Origin: CAG-273 sp963560005
Lineage (GTDB): Bacteria; Bacillota; Clostridia; TANB77; CAG-508
Direction: 5' to 3'
NCBI GenBank assembly: GCA_963560005.1
Contig: CAUWNG010000031.1
Span: forward strand, 1 to 25,014
DNA length: 25,014 bases
Shown: positions 6,991 to 15,159 of the stretch, piece after piece
Position numbering within the stretch: position 1 is the stretch's first letter
Layout: each line of letters begins with the position of its first letter
The notes under the pieces: model-generated
Database searches by the model: none
What the model was told of the DNA's origin: nothing
What the model saw: only the letters and a program-made list of their open reading frames with translations
Made by a program: the position numbers and the translations under genes

Positions 6991-9309
6991 TTATTCTTTG
7001 GCAACTTCATTAATTTCATATTCAGCAAAGTTTATTTTAATCACTTTATTGGTAAACTCATCTTCCAAATAATTTACGTAAAAGTCTCCTTTGTTATTTA
7101 TATTTAATTCGAACCTATCCAAATCTATCAAAACATTGCTACTTAAATCCATTCCTATTGGTAAAGTTTTATTAAAGTTATCATAAAACATTATATTGGT
7201 AAAAAATAACATTGAAGAATTTTCCTTCATATTTATTTTATATAAAAATATATTTTTGATTCCTTCATTTTCTTTTATTTTACTGTATATTTCTTCTTTA
7301 GGATTAAGATTAAATATATTAAATCCATTTAAATCAATTTCATCATTTTTTGCCAAATATATAGGAAGTTCTATAGGTGTAGAAATTTTTTGTAATGACT
7401 CTTTAATCAAATTTATATATTTTCTTAAATTATCAATATAAATACTTAGTTCTGTATTAGAAGAAATATTTAAAATTTTATACTTATCTTTTTCAATTTC
7501 TCTATGTTTTTTATTTTTAATTTCTTTAATTTTGGTTTTATCTTCAGACATTCCCCCAAATATATCAAAGTCCTTTACATTTATCACTTCAATATTATTT
7601 TCAAAATCATGCTCTAACTTGTTTAATTGTTTCTCTATTATTGCCATGTCTTCTTTGTTTAAATCATTACTATTTTTTTTATTTAAAATTTTTATAGTTT
7701 CTAAAACCTGTTTTGTAGAAAAAACAGCATCAGTCTCATTTTTAGATAACTTTCTTCTTTGAAGTTCATCCATTTTTTGCCCAAACTCTTCTATATCTTC
7801 TTCAAAAGAAAATTTTTTGCCTATCTTTTCTTTTAATTTTTCTCCCTCTTCTTCACCTTCATTTAAACTAGGTAACTCATCTTTATTACTAAATTTCCAA
7901 AATTCAAAAATACTTCTTTTATGCATTTCTATTTCATTTATGTATATATTAGCATTTTTTATTTTACTTTTCATATTTATAGCTTTAAGTTCTAATGCTT
8001 TTATATCAAGTTTTAAATTCTTTATTTCTTGATTTTCCTTATCCAACTTACCACAAATCCCTATTAAATCTTCTATTGTGTATTGTTCTTTCTTAATAAT
8101 TTGTTCTTCTTTTACTTCAATTTTATTTTCTTTTTTCTCTTCTTTTGGTTTAACTTTAAATACTTCTGATTTGTTTTTAGACTTTCTACCTCCAAAATAA
8201 TATTTAAGCTTTCCTAAAAAAGTTTTTTTACATTCCAAAAATGTAGCAATCTGCCTTTGTTTTAATAAATATTCCTCTGTTTGCTTTTCTGATATTTCTT
8301 TAAGTTCTTTAATTTTATTTTTAAGTTCTATTAAATCTATTTTTCTTTTATTTATTTCATCATATTTATTAAAAACTTGTTCATTTATAAATTTTGACAA
8401 ATTCATATATTCTATTTTTTTTTCTCCAAAATAGAATTCAATTAAACCTTTATTGCTTATTTTTGTTAAAAATTTATAATCTTCTGGTAAACCTGTAGAT
8501 AATATGAATAATGCCTTTAACAATTTATAAAATTCTAATGCATTTTCCCTATTTTTAAATTCAAGTGAATAAATACTTTTTACTTTTTCATATATATTCG
8601 TATAACCAACTATCTTTAACTTTAGACCACCTTTTTTATCATAAAGTTCATAAATTTTTGGCCAATCTTTTGTAAAGAACCATAAATAATTTTCTAAATC
8701 TGATATTTGTGATTTGCTTAAATATTGTCCTGAATATTCTGCATAACTTATTGGAGCATAAATATATTCTTTTTTTCTACTGTTTCTATTTTCAATTTGC
8801 TTTTTTAGTAAATAAAATAAACCTGTATTATTCATTTCTTTAGTTGAAACTAGCATAAAATATTTATCTGCTAACTCCGAATAATATATTTGCCATATAT
8901 AATTGTTTTTATAACTTAATTGATATGGAACTTTTTTATTTAATATTTCTTGTTCTTTTTCTACTTCTTTTAATTTTTCTAAATTAAGCACTTTTACCAT
9001 ATTTAAAAAAGTATTATATTTTTCTATATCTTCTTCATCATTTTGCTCAAAATATGTAAATAAAGGTGATGCTAAATCATATTTTTTTGTTACATCTTCT
9101 AATCTATCTGTTGGAGTAATTAATATTTGAATATCCGAAATATTAATATATTTATATACTATATATTCAGATACATTATATCCTCTTGGTGGTTTATATT
9201 TTAAAGGTACATAATTGTATATAAACTCTGGTATATTTTCTAAGTCTAATCCTATATATTCTAGTTTTTCATCTAATTGTTTTAAATTGTCCTTTGTTTT
9301 TTTTCTCAT
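6991..9309 (-). CDS. Conserved-looking protein of unknown function, 772 residues, with central coiled coils
   Basis: I do not recognise this protein. It has no signal peptide and no clear membrane helix, so it should be cytoplasmic. Residues 1-310 look like a mixed alpha/beta region, with a hydrophobic strand pattern at IQILITPTDRL (60-70) and many Tyr and Trp. Residues about 313-357 and 421-465 are heptad-like, Lys/Glu/Leu-rich coiled coils, separated by a charged linker (380-410) rich in Lys and Glu. A second acidic linker (480-500) leads to a C-terminal region with more strands (about 630-772). The ATG start is supported by GAGGAAGGA upstream and a good promoter at 9370-9398. It stands alone between thrS and the 48-residue gene, each with its own promoter. 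Codon use matches its neighbours, so transfer is not indicated. A structural or scaffold role is only a guess. Confidence 0.8.
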   Translation of the reverse strand: MRKKTKDNLKQLDEKLEYIGLDLENIPEFIYNYVPLKYKPPRGYNVSEYIVYKYINISDIQILITPTDRLEDVTKKYDLASPLFTYFEQNDEEDIEKYNTFLNMVKVLNLEKLKEVEKEQEILNKKVPYQLSYKNNYIWQIYYSELADKYFMLVSTKEMNNTGLFYLLKKQIENRNSRKKEYIYAPISYAEYSGQYLSKSQISDLENYLWFFTKDWPKIYELYDKKGGLKLKIVGYTNIYEKVKSIYSLEFKNRENALEFYKLLKALFILSTGLPEDYKFLTKISNKGLIEFYFGEKKIEYMNLSKFINEQVFNKYDEINKRKIDLIELKNKIKELKEISEKQTEEYLLKQRQIATFLECKKTFLGKLKYYFGGRKSKNKSEVFKVKPKEEKKENKIEVKEEQIIKKEQYTIEDLIGICGKLDKENQEIKNLKLDIKALELKAINMKSKIKNANIYINEIEMHKRSIFEFWKFSNKDELPSLNEGEEEGEKLKEKIGKKFSFEEDIEEFGQKMDELQRRKLSKNETDAVFSTKQVLETIKILNKKNSNDLNKEDMAIIEKQLNKLEHDFENNIEVINVKDFDIFGGMSEDKTKIKEIKNKKHREIEKDKYKILNISSNTELSIYIDNLRKYINLIKESLQKISTPIELPIYLAKNDEIDLNGFNIFNLNPKEEIYSKIKENEGIKNIFLYKINMKENSSMLFFTNIMFYDNFNKTLPIGMDLSSNVLIDLDRFELNINNKGDFYVNYLEDEFTNKVIKINFAEYEINEVAKE

Positions 9310-9369
9310 TTATATCTCATTCCTTCCTCAAGTGCATATTAAGTTCTAACATTTTCTATATCTTTAATA

Positions 9370-9398
9370 AGTATATCATAATTTCTATATCCATACAA
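9370..9398 (-). promoter_or_regulatory. Promoter of the 772-residue unknown gene
   Basis: TTGTAT (9393-9398) and TATACT (9370-9375) are 17 bp apart on the - strand. TG one base before the -10 makes an extended -10 box. It lies just after the thrS terminator. Confidence 0.7.
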
Positions 9399-9423
9399 GA
9401 AATTCATGTATCAAATTTAAATA

Positions 9424-9458
9424 GAGTTTGTAAAAGACTTTTAATCATTTACAAACTC
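9424..9458 (-). terminator. Hairpin terminator after thrS
   Basis: An 11-bp perfect stem (9424-9434 with 9448-9458, GAGTTTGTAAA / TTTACAAACTC) begins 8 nt after the thrS stop. The following - strand bases are T-rich but interrupted by A, so strength is moderate. Confidence 0.65.
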
Positions 9459-9465
9459 CATAATT

Positions 9466-11370
9466 TTATTTATAATTTTTTACTTCTTCTTCAATTATAG
9501 ATATAAATTCATCTATTTCCATTTGTCCGATATCACCTTCTGTTCTTGAACGAACTCCTACTTTATCAGATTCCAATTCTTTATCTCCTAAAATCAACAT
9601 ATATGGTACTTTTTGTAGTTGAGCTTCACGAATTTTATATCCTATTTTTTCTTGTCTTTGATCTATCTCTACTCTAATTCCTTTGTTTTCAAATATGCCT
9701 TTTATTTTTTTAGCATAATCTATATGTGCATCTGCAATAGGCAATACTTTTACTTGAACTGGTGCAAGCCATGTTGGAAAAGCACCTGCATAATGTTCAA
9801 TTAATATTCCTATAAATCTTTCTATACTTCCAAATATAACTCTATGAAGCATTACTGGTCTATGTTTTTCTCCATCTTCACCAATATATGTTAAATCAAA
9901 TCTTTCTGGCATTTGAAAATCTAATTGTATAGTTCCACATTGCCATTCTCTTCCTAAACAATCTTTAATATGAAAATCAATTTTAGGTCCATAGAATGCT
10001 CCATCACCTTCATTAATTTTATATTCCATATTTTCATCTTCTAAGGCTTTTTTTAGTGATGATTCTGCTAATTCCCATGCTTCATCTGAGCCCATAGAAT
10101 TTTCTGGTCTTGTTGAAAGTTCAACAGTGTAAGTAAAACCAAATATACTATATACTTCATTAATTAAATGTATTAGATTAATTATTTCTGATTCAATTTG
10201 TTCTGGCAAGCAGAAAATATGAGCATCATCTTGTGTAAAACATCTTACTCTAAACAAACCATTTAATTCTCCAGATTTTTCATGTCTATGAACCAATCCT
10301 AACTCTCCCATTCTTATTGGGAAATCTCTATAAGAATGCATTTTGCTTTTATATACTAACATTCCTCCAGGACAATTCATTGGTTTTAATGCATAATCCA
10401 TTTCATCTATTTTTGTAGTATACATATTATCTTTGTAATGATCCCAATGTCCTGACCTGTGCCATAATTCTTCATTTAATACTAATGGTGTTTTTACTTC
10501 TATATAATCATTTAATACATGTTTTTTTCTCCAAAAGTCTTCTAAAACATTTCTTAATGCCATTCCTTTAGGTAAAAAGAATGGAAAGCCAGGACCTTCT
10601 TTTGCTATCATAAACAATTCTAATTCTTTTCCTAATTTTTTATGATCTCTTTTTTTAGCTTCTTCCAACATATTTAAATAATCTTCTAACATACTAGCTT
10701 TTGGAAAAGATATACCATAAATTCTTTGTAATGTTTGTTTATTTTCATCACCCCTCCAATATGAAGCAGATGAACTTAGTAATTTTATAGCTTTTATTTC
10801 TCCTGTACTACCAACATGTGGGCCTGCACAAAGATCTGTAAATTCACCTTGTTTATAGAATGAAATTTCTTCATTTTCTGGTAATTCCTCTATAAGCTCT
10901 ACCTTATATGGTTCTTCCTTTTCTTTCATAAATTTTATAGCTTCTTCTCTTGGAAGTGTATATTTTTCTAATTTTAAGTCTTCTTTTATTATTTTTTTCA
11001 TTTCTTCTTCTATTTTTTGAAGATCTTCTTCAGAAAATGGTTTTTCTACATCAAAATCATAATAAAAACCATTATCAATAGAAGGTCCTATTGTCAATTT
11101 TGTATTTGGGTATAACCTCTTTATAGCTTGAGCCATAATATGAGAAGATGTATGCCAATATGCTTTCTTACCTTCTAAATCATCAAAACTTTTTATTTCT
11201 AATTTACAATCTTTATTAATTTTTTCTCTTAAGTCTTTAACTTCTCCGTCAATAACTCCTACCATTGCTTTTCTTGCTAACCCTTCACTTATATTTTTAG
11301 CAATTTCTAAGATAGATAATCCTTCTTCAACTTGAATTTTTGAACCATCCTTCAATTCAATATTAATCAT
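9466..11370 (-). CDS. thrS: Threonine--tRNA ligase
   Basis: This 634-residue enzyme charges tRNA-Thr with threonine using ATP, and has the full usual bacterial architecture. An N-terminal TGS domain (about 1-62) is followed by the editing domain with HTSSH at 73-77. The class II catalytic core carries MNCPGG (Cys333, a zinc ligand), HRSGHWDHY, RxGELGLVHRHE and the C-terminal motif 3 region IFGSIERFIGILIEHY. The anticodon-binding domain (from about residue 535) starts near WLAPVQVKVLPI. The ATG start is preceded by AAGAAGGGAG. Expression should be controlled by the T-box leader immediately upstream, which responds to uncharged tRNA-Thr. A terminator follows the gene. Confidence 0.97.
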   Translation of the reverse strand: MINIELKDGSKIQVEEGLSILEIAKNISEGLARKAMVGVIDGEVKDLREKINKDCKLEIKSFDDLEGKKAYWHTSSHIMAQAIKRLYPNTKLTIGPSIDNGFYYDFDVEKPFSEEDLQKIEEEMKKIIKEDLKLEKYTLPREEAIKFMKEKEEPYKVELIEELPENEEISFYKQGEFTDLCAGPHVGSTGEIKAIKLLSSSASYWRGDENKQTLQRIYGISFPKASMLEDYLNMLEEAKKRDHKKLGKELELFMIAKEGPGFPFFLPKGMALRNVLEDFWRKKHVLNDYIEVKTPLVLNEELWHRSGHWDHYKDNMYTTKIDEMDYALKPMNCPGGMLVYKSKMHSYRDFPIRMGELGLVHRHEKSGELNGLFRVRCFTQDDAHIFCLPEQIESEIINLIHLINEVYSIFGFTYTVELSTRPENSMGSDEAWELAESSLKKALEDENMEYKINEGDGAFYGPKIDFHIKDCLGREWQCGTIQLDFQMPERFDLTYIGEDGEKHRPVMLHRVIFGSIERFIGILIEHYAGAFPTWLAPVQVKVLPIADAHIDYAKKIKGIFENKGIRVEIDQRQEKIGYKIREAQLQKVPYMLILGDKELESDKVGVRSRTEGDIGQMEIDEFISIIEEEVKNYK

Positions 11371-11404
11371 AAAAAATCTCCCTTCTTTTTATTCATAAAA
11401 CTAT

Positions 11405-11445
11405 GTTAAAAAAGCACCCCTAACACAAACATGTTAGGAGTGCTT
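11405..11445 (-). terminator. T-box-controlled intrinsic terminator of thrS
   Basis: A 14-bp stem (11412-11425 with 11432-11445, one G-U pair) has a 6-nt loop and is followed by six T on the - strand. It lies right after the T-box sequence, as expected for the terminator that competes with an antiterminator. Confidence 0.88.
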
Positions 11446-11630
11446 ATATATACACGGTTCCATCCTTAATTTTTCTTTATTTATACTTTTAACGCAAGTT
11501 AAACGTCTAGCTTTTAACTAGAAACAATAAGGTGGTTTTTCAAATATGTTTGTTTAGATTAGCTCTCAGCTATTAACTAATCCTCTCTGTAAATAACCTT
11601 TATCTTACTTTTCCTTATTTTTGTTTTTCT
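11446..11630 (-). promoter_or_regulatory. T-box leader (threonine) of thrS
   Basis: The T-box sequence AAGGATGGAACCGTG lies at 11453-11467 (- strand), directly ahead of the terminator hairpin. The base of Stem I is formed by AATAAGG (11613-11619) and CCTTATT (11526-11532). Just inside the 3' strand of that stem is ACC (11534-11536), a threonine codon in the place expected for the specifier. A distal GATTAG/CTAATC stem carries a GCTGAGAG loop side. Binding of uncharged tRNA-Thr should stabilise the antiterminator and permit thrS expression. Confidence 0.85.
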
Positions 11631-11648
11631 TATACAACTATGCTAATA

Positions 11649-11678
11649 ATTATATACTAATTTTTATATAATTGTCAA
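11649..11678 (-). promoter_or_regulatory. Promoter of the thrS T-box transcript
   Basis: TTGACA (11673-11678) and TATAAT (11649-11654) are 18 bp apart, upstream of the leader. Between this promoter and the metalloprotease stop (11679-11757) I see nothing else of note. Confidence 0.83.
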
Positions 11679-11757
11679 GTATTAATTTAGAATTTCTTAT
11701 TTTATTCATATTCTGTAGATGACCATTTTTTATTTCTTTAGTCTGAACATTAAATAT

Positions 11758-12456
11758 TTAATATATAAATGCTACTATTATACAATAAATTAGTAATTTT
11801 ATCATTGTATTAAAAGCAAGCATAAAACATGTAAATTTTATTCCTATATCATTTAAATTTGTATATCCCTCTATTATCTTATTTATTTCTTCTCGTTTTA
11901 ATATATCTTTACTTTCTATATATTCTTTTGCTAAATATTTAGCTTTAGTCATTGCTTCAATTTCTAAATAACTTCTTACTATATAATATATAAAACTTAT
12001 AAACATTAACATACATATATGTACTAATGGATATTTAACTATTTTTAAAATAGTTAATATAGATATAATTACAAAATATATTAAATAAATATTTGAAAAA
12101 ACAAAATTAAACATTAAGGTTCTTTTGTCTTGTAAAGAATGTAAACATTCATGTGCAATAGTTTGCACTCTTGTAAATGTATCTTTTATATTTGCTATTA
12201 TGATACTATTGGTAGCTACAATATAAAAACTAGATTTTATATCGTTTTCTTCTTTAATTTTTACTGTTTTATTTCCAATTATATTTAATATATCTTTACA
12301 TATTTCACTATTTTCTGGTAATTTATTTGCTATATCATTTAATTCTTTGTTATATCCTATCTCTTTTATTTTTTTAATATCTCTTAACTTTATTCTCAGT
12401 GCATATTTTATTAATATTATAAATAATAATATTATTACTATACTAATATATTCCAT
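11758..12456 (-). CDS. Putative membrane zinc metalloprotease (HExxH)
   Basis: This protein has 232 residues from the chosen start. A membrane helix (about 2-18) is followed by a cytoplasmic segment and the zinc-binding motif HECLH at 102-106. Two further hydrophobic segments follow (about 118-158), then EIEA near 165-168, in the place where the third zinc ligand of gluzincin proteases is usually found. A C-terminal hydrophobic stretch ends the protein. The layout resembles YugP/M48-like membrane peptidases, but the match is only at motif level. The frame is open to 12516, but the extra 20 codons run through a hairpin. The ATG at 12456, with AGGAG 5-6 nt upstream, is the better start. It follows the YlbF-family gene, separated by a terminator-like hairpin. 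Confidence 0.7.
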   Translation of the reverse strand: MEYISIVIILLFIILIKYALRIKLRDIKKIKEIGYNKELNDIANKLPENSEICKDILNIIGNKTVKIKEENDIKSSFYIVATNSIIIANIKDTFTRVQTIAHECLHSLQDKRTLMFNFVFSNIYLIYFVIISILTILKIVKYPLVHICMLMFISFIYYIVRSYLEIEAMTKAKYLAKEYIESKDILKREEINKIIEGYTNLNDIGIKFTCFMLAFNTMIKLLIYCIIVAFIY

Positions 12457-12474
12457 TTTTACTCCTGTACTTAT

Positions 12475-12513
12475 TTTAAAAATTAAGCAAGATATAAAGA
12501 ATTTATATCTTGC
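12475..12513 (-). terminator. Hairpin terminator after the YlbF-family gene
   Basis: A 12-bp perfect stem (12487-12498 with 12502-12513) has a 3-nt loop and is followed on the - strand by a short T-rich tail including five T. It begins 17 nt after the YlbF-family stop and precedes the metalloprotease start. Confidence 0.65.
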
Positions 12514-12530
12514 CATACTTTAAAACCTAA

Positions 12531-12863
12531 TTATAAAACATCCTTTATAGACTCTGCTATTATTTTGTTTACATCCGCTATCATTATATTAAATTTCACT
12601 TCTAAATCAAAATACTCTTTTATAACAGATTTTTCAACTAATACTTTGTACATTGCTTCTAATTTTTTATTTTTTTCTTCATCCTTTTTCTCTCCTGTAT
12701 ATTCTAACAATTGTACTTCATATCTTAATTTTTCAAATTCTTCCACTTCTTTTTTCAAATTTGGATCTTTTGAAATTTCATCTTTTCTTTTTTTATATTT
12801 TATATATTCTTCAGATTGTCTAATTTCTTGTGCCAATCTATTTGCTGTATCATATACATTCAT
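12531..12863 (-). CDS. YlbF/YmcA family protein
   Basis: This 110-residue, almost wholly helical and highly charged protein fits the Com_YlbF family in length and pattern. An N-terminal MNVYDTANRLAQEIRQSEEY is followed by a Lys/Glu-rich helix and a C-terminal hydrophobic-charged helix. In Bacillus subtilis, YlbF (RicF) and its paralogue YmcA form the Y-complex that affects RNase Y, competence and sporulation; the role here is inferred only from family. The frame opens at 12875, but that ATG is part of the GGAGG ribosome binding site, so the ATG at 12863 is the start. It begins 11 nt after the glycosyltransferase stop, so the two are probably co-transcribed. A hairpin terminator follows. Confidence 0.8.
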   Translation of the reverse strand: MNVYDTANRLAQEIRQSEEYIKYKKRKDEISKDPNLKKEVEEFEKLRYEVQLLEYTGEKKDEEKNKKLEAMYKVLVEKSVIKEYFDLEVKFNIMIADVNKIIAESIKDVL

Positions 12864-12874
12864 AATATCCTCCA

Positions 12875-14167
12875 TTATGCATACGCATGCTTCTTTTTAA
12901 AACTAAGTAACTTTGTAATTTCTGTTTCATTGTTTTTTGCTTTGCTTGCTTTCTTTGCATTTTCTTGTGTAATTTGTTCTTTTTGTCTCTCAGCAACAGT
13001 TTTACAAATTGCTTTTTCATAAGTATAATGTGTATCTTGAGCAATTTTAGTCCAATTAAAATTTTCTCTTACTTTTGTTTTTGCTTGTTTAGCAACATTG
13101 CTTGCTAATTGTTTGTCATATAATAATGCTAATACTGAATCTGCAATTGAATTTGGATTTCCTGCATAACTTTTCATTCCATTAACTCCATGATCTACAA
13201 TTTCATTTAATCCTCCAACATCAGATACAACTGTTGGTACTCCAGCCAACATTCCCTCTAATGCAACAATTCCAAAAGGTTCATAAGTACTAGGGAATAC
13301 TGCAACATCAGCACATTTATATATTTTTTGAACTTGCTTTGAGTTTAAATATCCTGTAAAATACACTTTTTGAGAAAGTCCCATTCTGTCTGCCTGCATT
13401 CTTAACTCATCTAACATTCCGCCTTTTCCAGCTATTATTAACTTAGCATCATTATATCCATTTAAAATTTTAGGCATAGCAGATATTAAATGTTGTACTC
13501 CCTTTTCATATACTAATCTACCAACATAAAGTATTATTTTTTCATTATCCATAGCATATTGTCTTCTAAATTCATAATCTCTTTCTACACCATTAAAGTT
13601 AGTTAAATTTATTCCATTAGGTATAACATTTATTTTGTCAAATGGTATTCCAAATAATCCTTGTATATGACTTTTCATAAAATTACTATTTACTATAACT
13701 TCAGTTGCTTCATAAGTCAATAACCATTCTATATCATTTATGTACCTTTGTGTATCATCATGTATACCAGAATTTCTTCCTGCTTCTGTTGCATGTATTG
13801 TAGCTACTAATGGAATACTATAGGCTTGCTTTATTGTCTTGGCAGAAGTAGCAACCAACCAATCATGAGCATGTATTACATCGAATTTGCCCTCTTTATT
13901 AATTATTTCTGCTACTTTAGAAACCATATTAAAGTTTAATTGTAATATCCAATCTATAAAATTATTTGACCTAATCATATAGTTTTCTACTCTATATACA
14001 TTAACTCCCTTATCATTTTCATATTCTGGCAAATTACCATCCCTATATGTAACAACTGTAACATCATGCCCATCTTTTATTAATCTTTTTGATAAATCAT
14101 GTACTACTCTAGCAATACCTCCAACAATTCTTGGTGGATATTCCCATGTCAACATCAAAATTCTCAT
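12875..14167 (-). CDS. Glycosyltransferase family 4, probable glycogen/starch synthase type
   Basis: This 430-residue enzyme has a GT-B fold. The N-terminal domain opens with MRILMLTWEYPP and the glycine loop GGIARVV, and carries HAHDWLVA. The C-terminal domain has the E-x7-E motif at 296-304 (EPFGIVALE) followed by AGVPTVVSDVGGLNEIV, the nucleotide-sugar site. A Lys-rich tail of about 40 residues ends the protein. The WEYPP/GGIA opening and the divergent branching enzyme suggest that it elongates an alpha-1,4-glucan from ADP- or UDP-glucose; that is inference. The frame is open to 14239, but the ATG at 14167 has GGAAGGGG upstream and begins the fold exactly, while the promoter lies within the longer version. 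YlbF follows in the same unit. Confidence 0.87.
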   Translation of the reverse strand: MRILMLTWEYPPRIVGGIARVVHDLSKRLIKDGHDVTVVTYRDGNLPEYENDKGVNVYRVENYMIRSNNFIDWILQLNFNMVSKVAEIINKEGKFDVIHAHDWLVATSAKTIKQAYSIPLVATIHATEAGRNSGIHDDTQRYINDIEWLLTYEATEVIVNSNFMKSHIQGLFGIPFDKINVIPNGINLTNFNGVERDYEFRRQYAMDNEKIILYVGRLVYEKGVQHLISAMPKILNGYNDAKLIIAGKGGMLDELRMQADRMGLSQKVYFTGYLNSKQVQKIYKCADVAVFPSTYEPFGIVALEGMLAGVPTVVSDVGGLNEIVDHGVNGMKSYAGNPNSIADSVLALLYDKQLASNVAKQAKTKVRENFNWTKIAQDTHYTYEKAICKTVAERQKEQITQENAKKASKAKNNETEITKLLSFKKKHAYA

Positions 14168-14207
14168 TATTGGTTCCCCTTCCTTTTTACTTTTGTTTAT
14201 CACCACT

Positions 14208-14236
14208 ATTGTATACATTTTTTTTACAAATGTAAA
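14208..14236 (-). promoter_or_regulatory. Promoter of the glycosyltransferase gene, with a dyad at the -35 box
   Basis: TTTACA (14231-14236) and TACAAT (14208-14213) are 17 bp apart. The -35 box is half of a perfect dyad, TTTACA-TT-TGTAAA, which could be a repressor site. Confidence 0.65.
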
Positions 14237-14304
14237 CATTTTTTGATAATTTTTTTAATAATTATTCACTTTTCTCTTGAATTTATTTTACTTTTGATAT
14301 AGTA

Positions 14305-14310
14305 TATAAT
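14305..14310 (+). promoter_or_regulatory. -10 box of the DUF4912/branching enzyme operon
   Basis: A perfect TATAAT lies 36 bp before the DUF4912 start codon, but no good -35 box is found 16-18 bp upstream. The promoter may need an activator or be weak. Confidence 0.4.
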
Positions 14311-14345
14311 AAAATAAAATTGTTCTTAGTTAAGTGGAGGGAAAA

Positions 14346-15137
14346 ATGGCAAATAAATCAAAAGAAAAAGTAGTTAAAAAAGAGGATAAAAAAATAAATA
14401 ATACTAATAAACGCTCAAGAAAATCTAACTCTAAATCTAAAAAAAGCACCTCTTCATCAGATTCAGTAAAAAAAACTGATGAATTATTAGTAATGAATAA
14501 AACTAATAAAAAAATAACTAAGAGAACTAACTCTAAAAAAAATTCTACCAAAAAAGAGGATTCTCCTAAAAATAATGTTAAAACTAATTTAGAATATTAT
14601 GATTTACCTTACAGTTATAATCAAACAATAGTAAAAGTTTTAGCTCAAACCCCCTCTATTTTATTTGTTTATTGGGATATTTCTAATGCAGATATTGATA
14701 TCTTAAAGAAAAATTACGGTGAAAACTTTTTAAATAATACAAGACCTTTCCTTATTGTAAAAAATGAAAGCATGAATTATTCTTTTGAAGTTGAAGTGAA
14801 TGATTATGCAAATAGTTGGTATTTACATATTAATGATAGTAATTGTAAATATTCAATTGAATTAATTAGAAAATTTGTTAACTCAAATAATCCTTATGTT
14901 TCTATTACTTCATCAAATAAAATGGATGCTCCTAATGATCACATTCTATTTGATAATATTAATAGAACAATATTTTTCAAAAATACAAAAACAAATCACT
15001 TTGAAAATAAAGATATAGGTTCTTTAGTATTTATGAATAAAATAAATCATATCTATAATTTATATTCAGAAATGTATAAAAACGAAATTTTAGAAGATAA
15101 GGTTAATGGTACACCTAATTCTTCTGTATTTAAATAA
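14346..15137 (+). CDS. DUF4912 domain protein with a basic, low-complexity N-terminus
   Basis: This protein has 263 residues. The first 80 or so are almost only Lys, Ser, Thr, Asn and Glu and are surely disordered. A folded domain starts near LPYSYNQTIVKVLAQTPS and continues with ILFVYWDIS, which is characteristic of DUF4912. DUF4912 genes are commonly found next to GH57 branching enzymes and may bind glucan. The domain is not an enzyme that I can recognise. The frame opens with a GTG at 14334, but this overlaps the GGAGGG ribosome binding site, so the ATG at 14346 is chosen. The branching enzyme starts 22 nt after the stop, so the two form an operon. Confidence 0.85.
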   Translation: MANKSKEKVVKKEDKKINNTNKRSRKSNSKSKKSTSSSDSVKKTDELLVMNKTNKKITKRTNSKKNSTKKEDSPKNNVKTNLEYYDLPYSYNQTIVKVLAQTPSILFVYWDISNADIDILKKNYGENFLNNTRPFLIVKNESMNYSFEVEVNDYANSWYLHINDSNCKYSIELIRKFVNSNNPYVSITSSNKMDAPNDHILFDNINRTIFFKNTKTNHFENKDIGSLVFMNKINHIYNLYSEMYKNEILEDKVNGTPNSSVFK

Positions 15138-15159
15138 AACATGAAGGAGTTTAATTACT

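Noticed and set aside
12464..12516. N-terminal extension of the metalloprotease (start at 12516)
   Set aside because: The extra 20 codons run through the terminator hairpin of the gene before, and the inner ATG has a proper AGGAG site.
12850..13044. - strand open frame overlapping the glycosyltransferase end and the YlbF start
   Set aside because: It is a Lys/Gln-rich off-frame reading of an A-rich coding region with no conserved pattern; the two flanking genes account for the DNA.
14168..14239. N-terminal extension of the glycosyltransferase (start at 14239)
   Set aside because: The promoter boxes lie inside it, and the GT-B fold begins exactly at the ATG at 14167, which has a good ribosome binding site.
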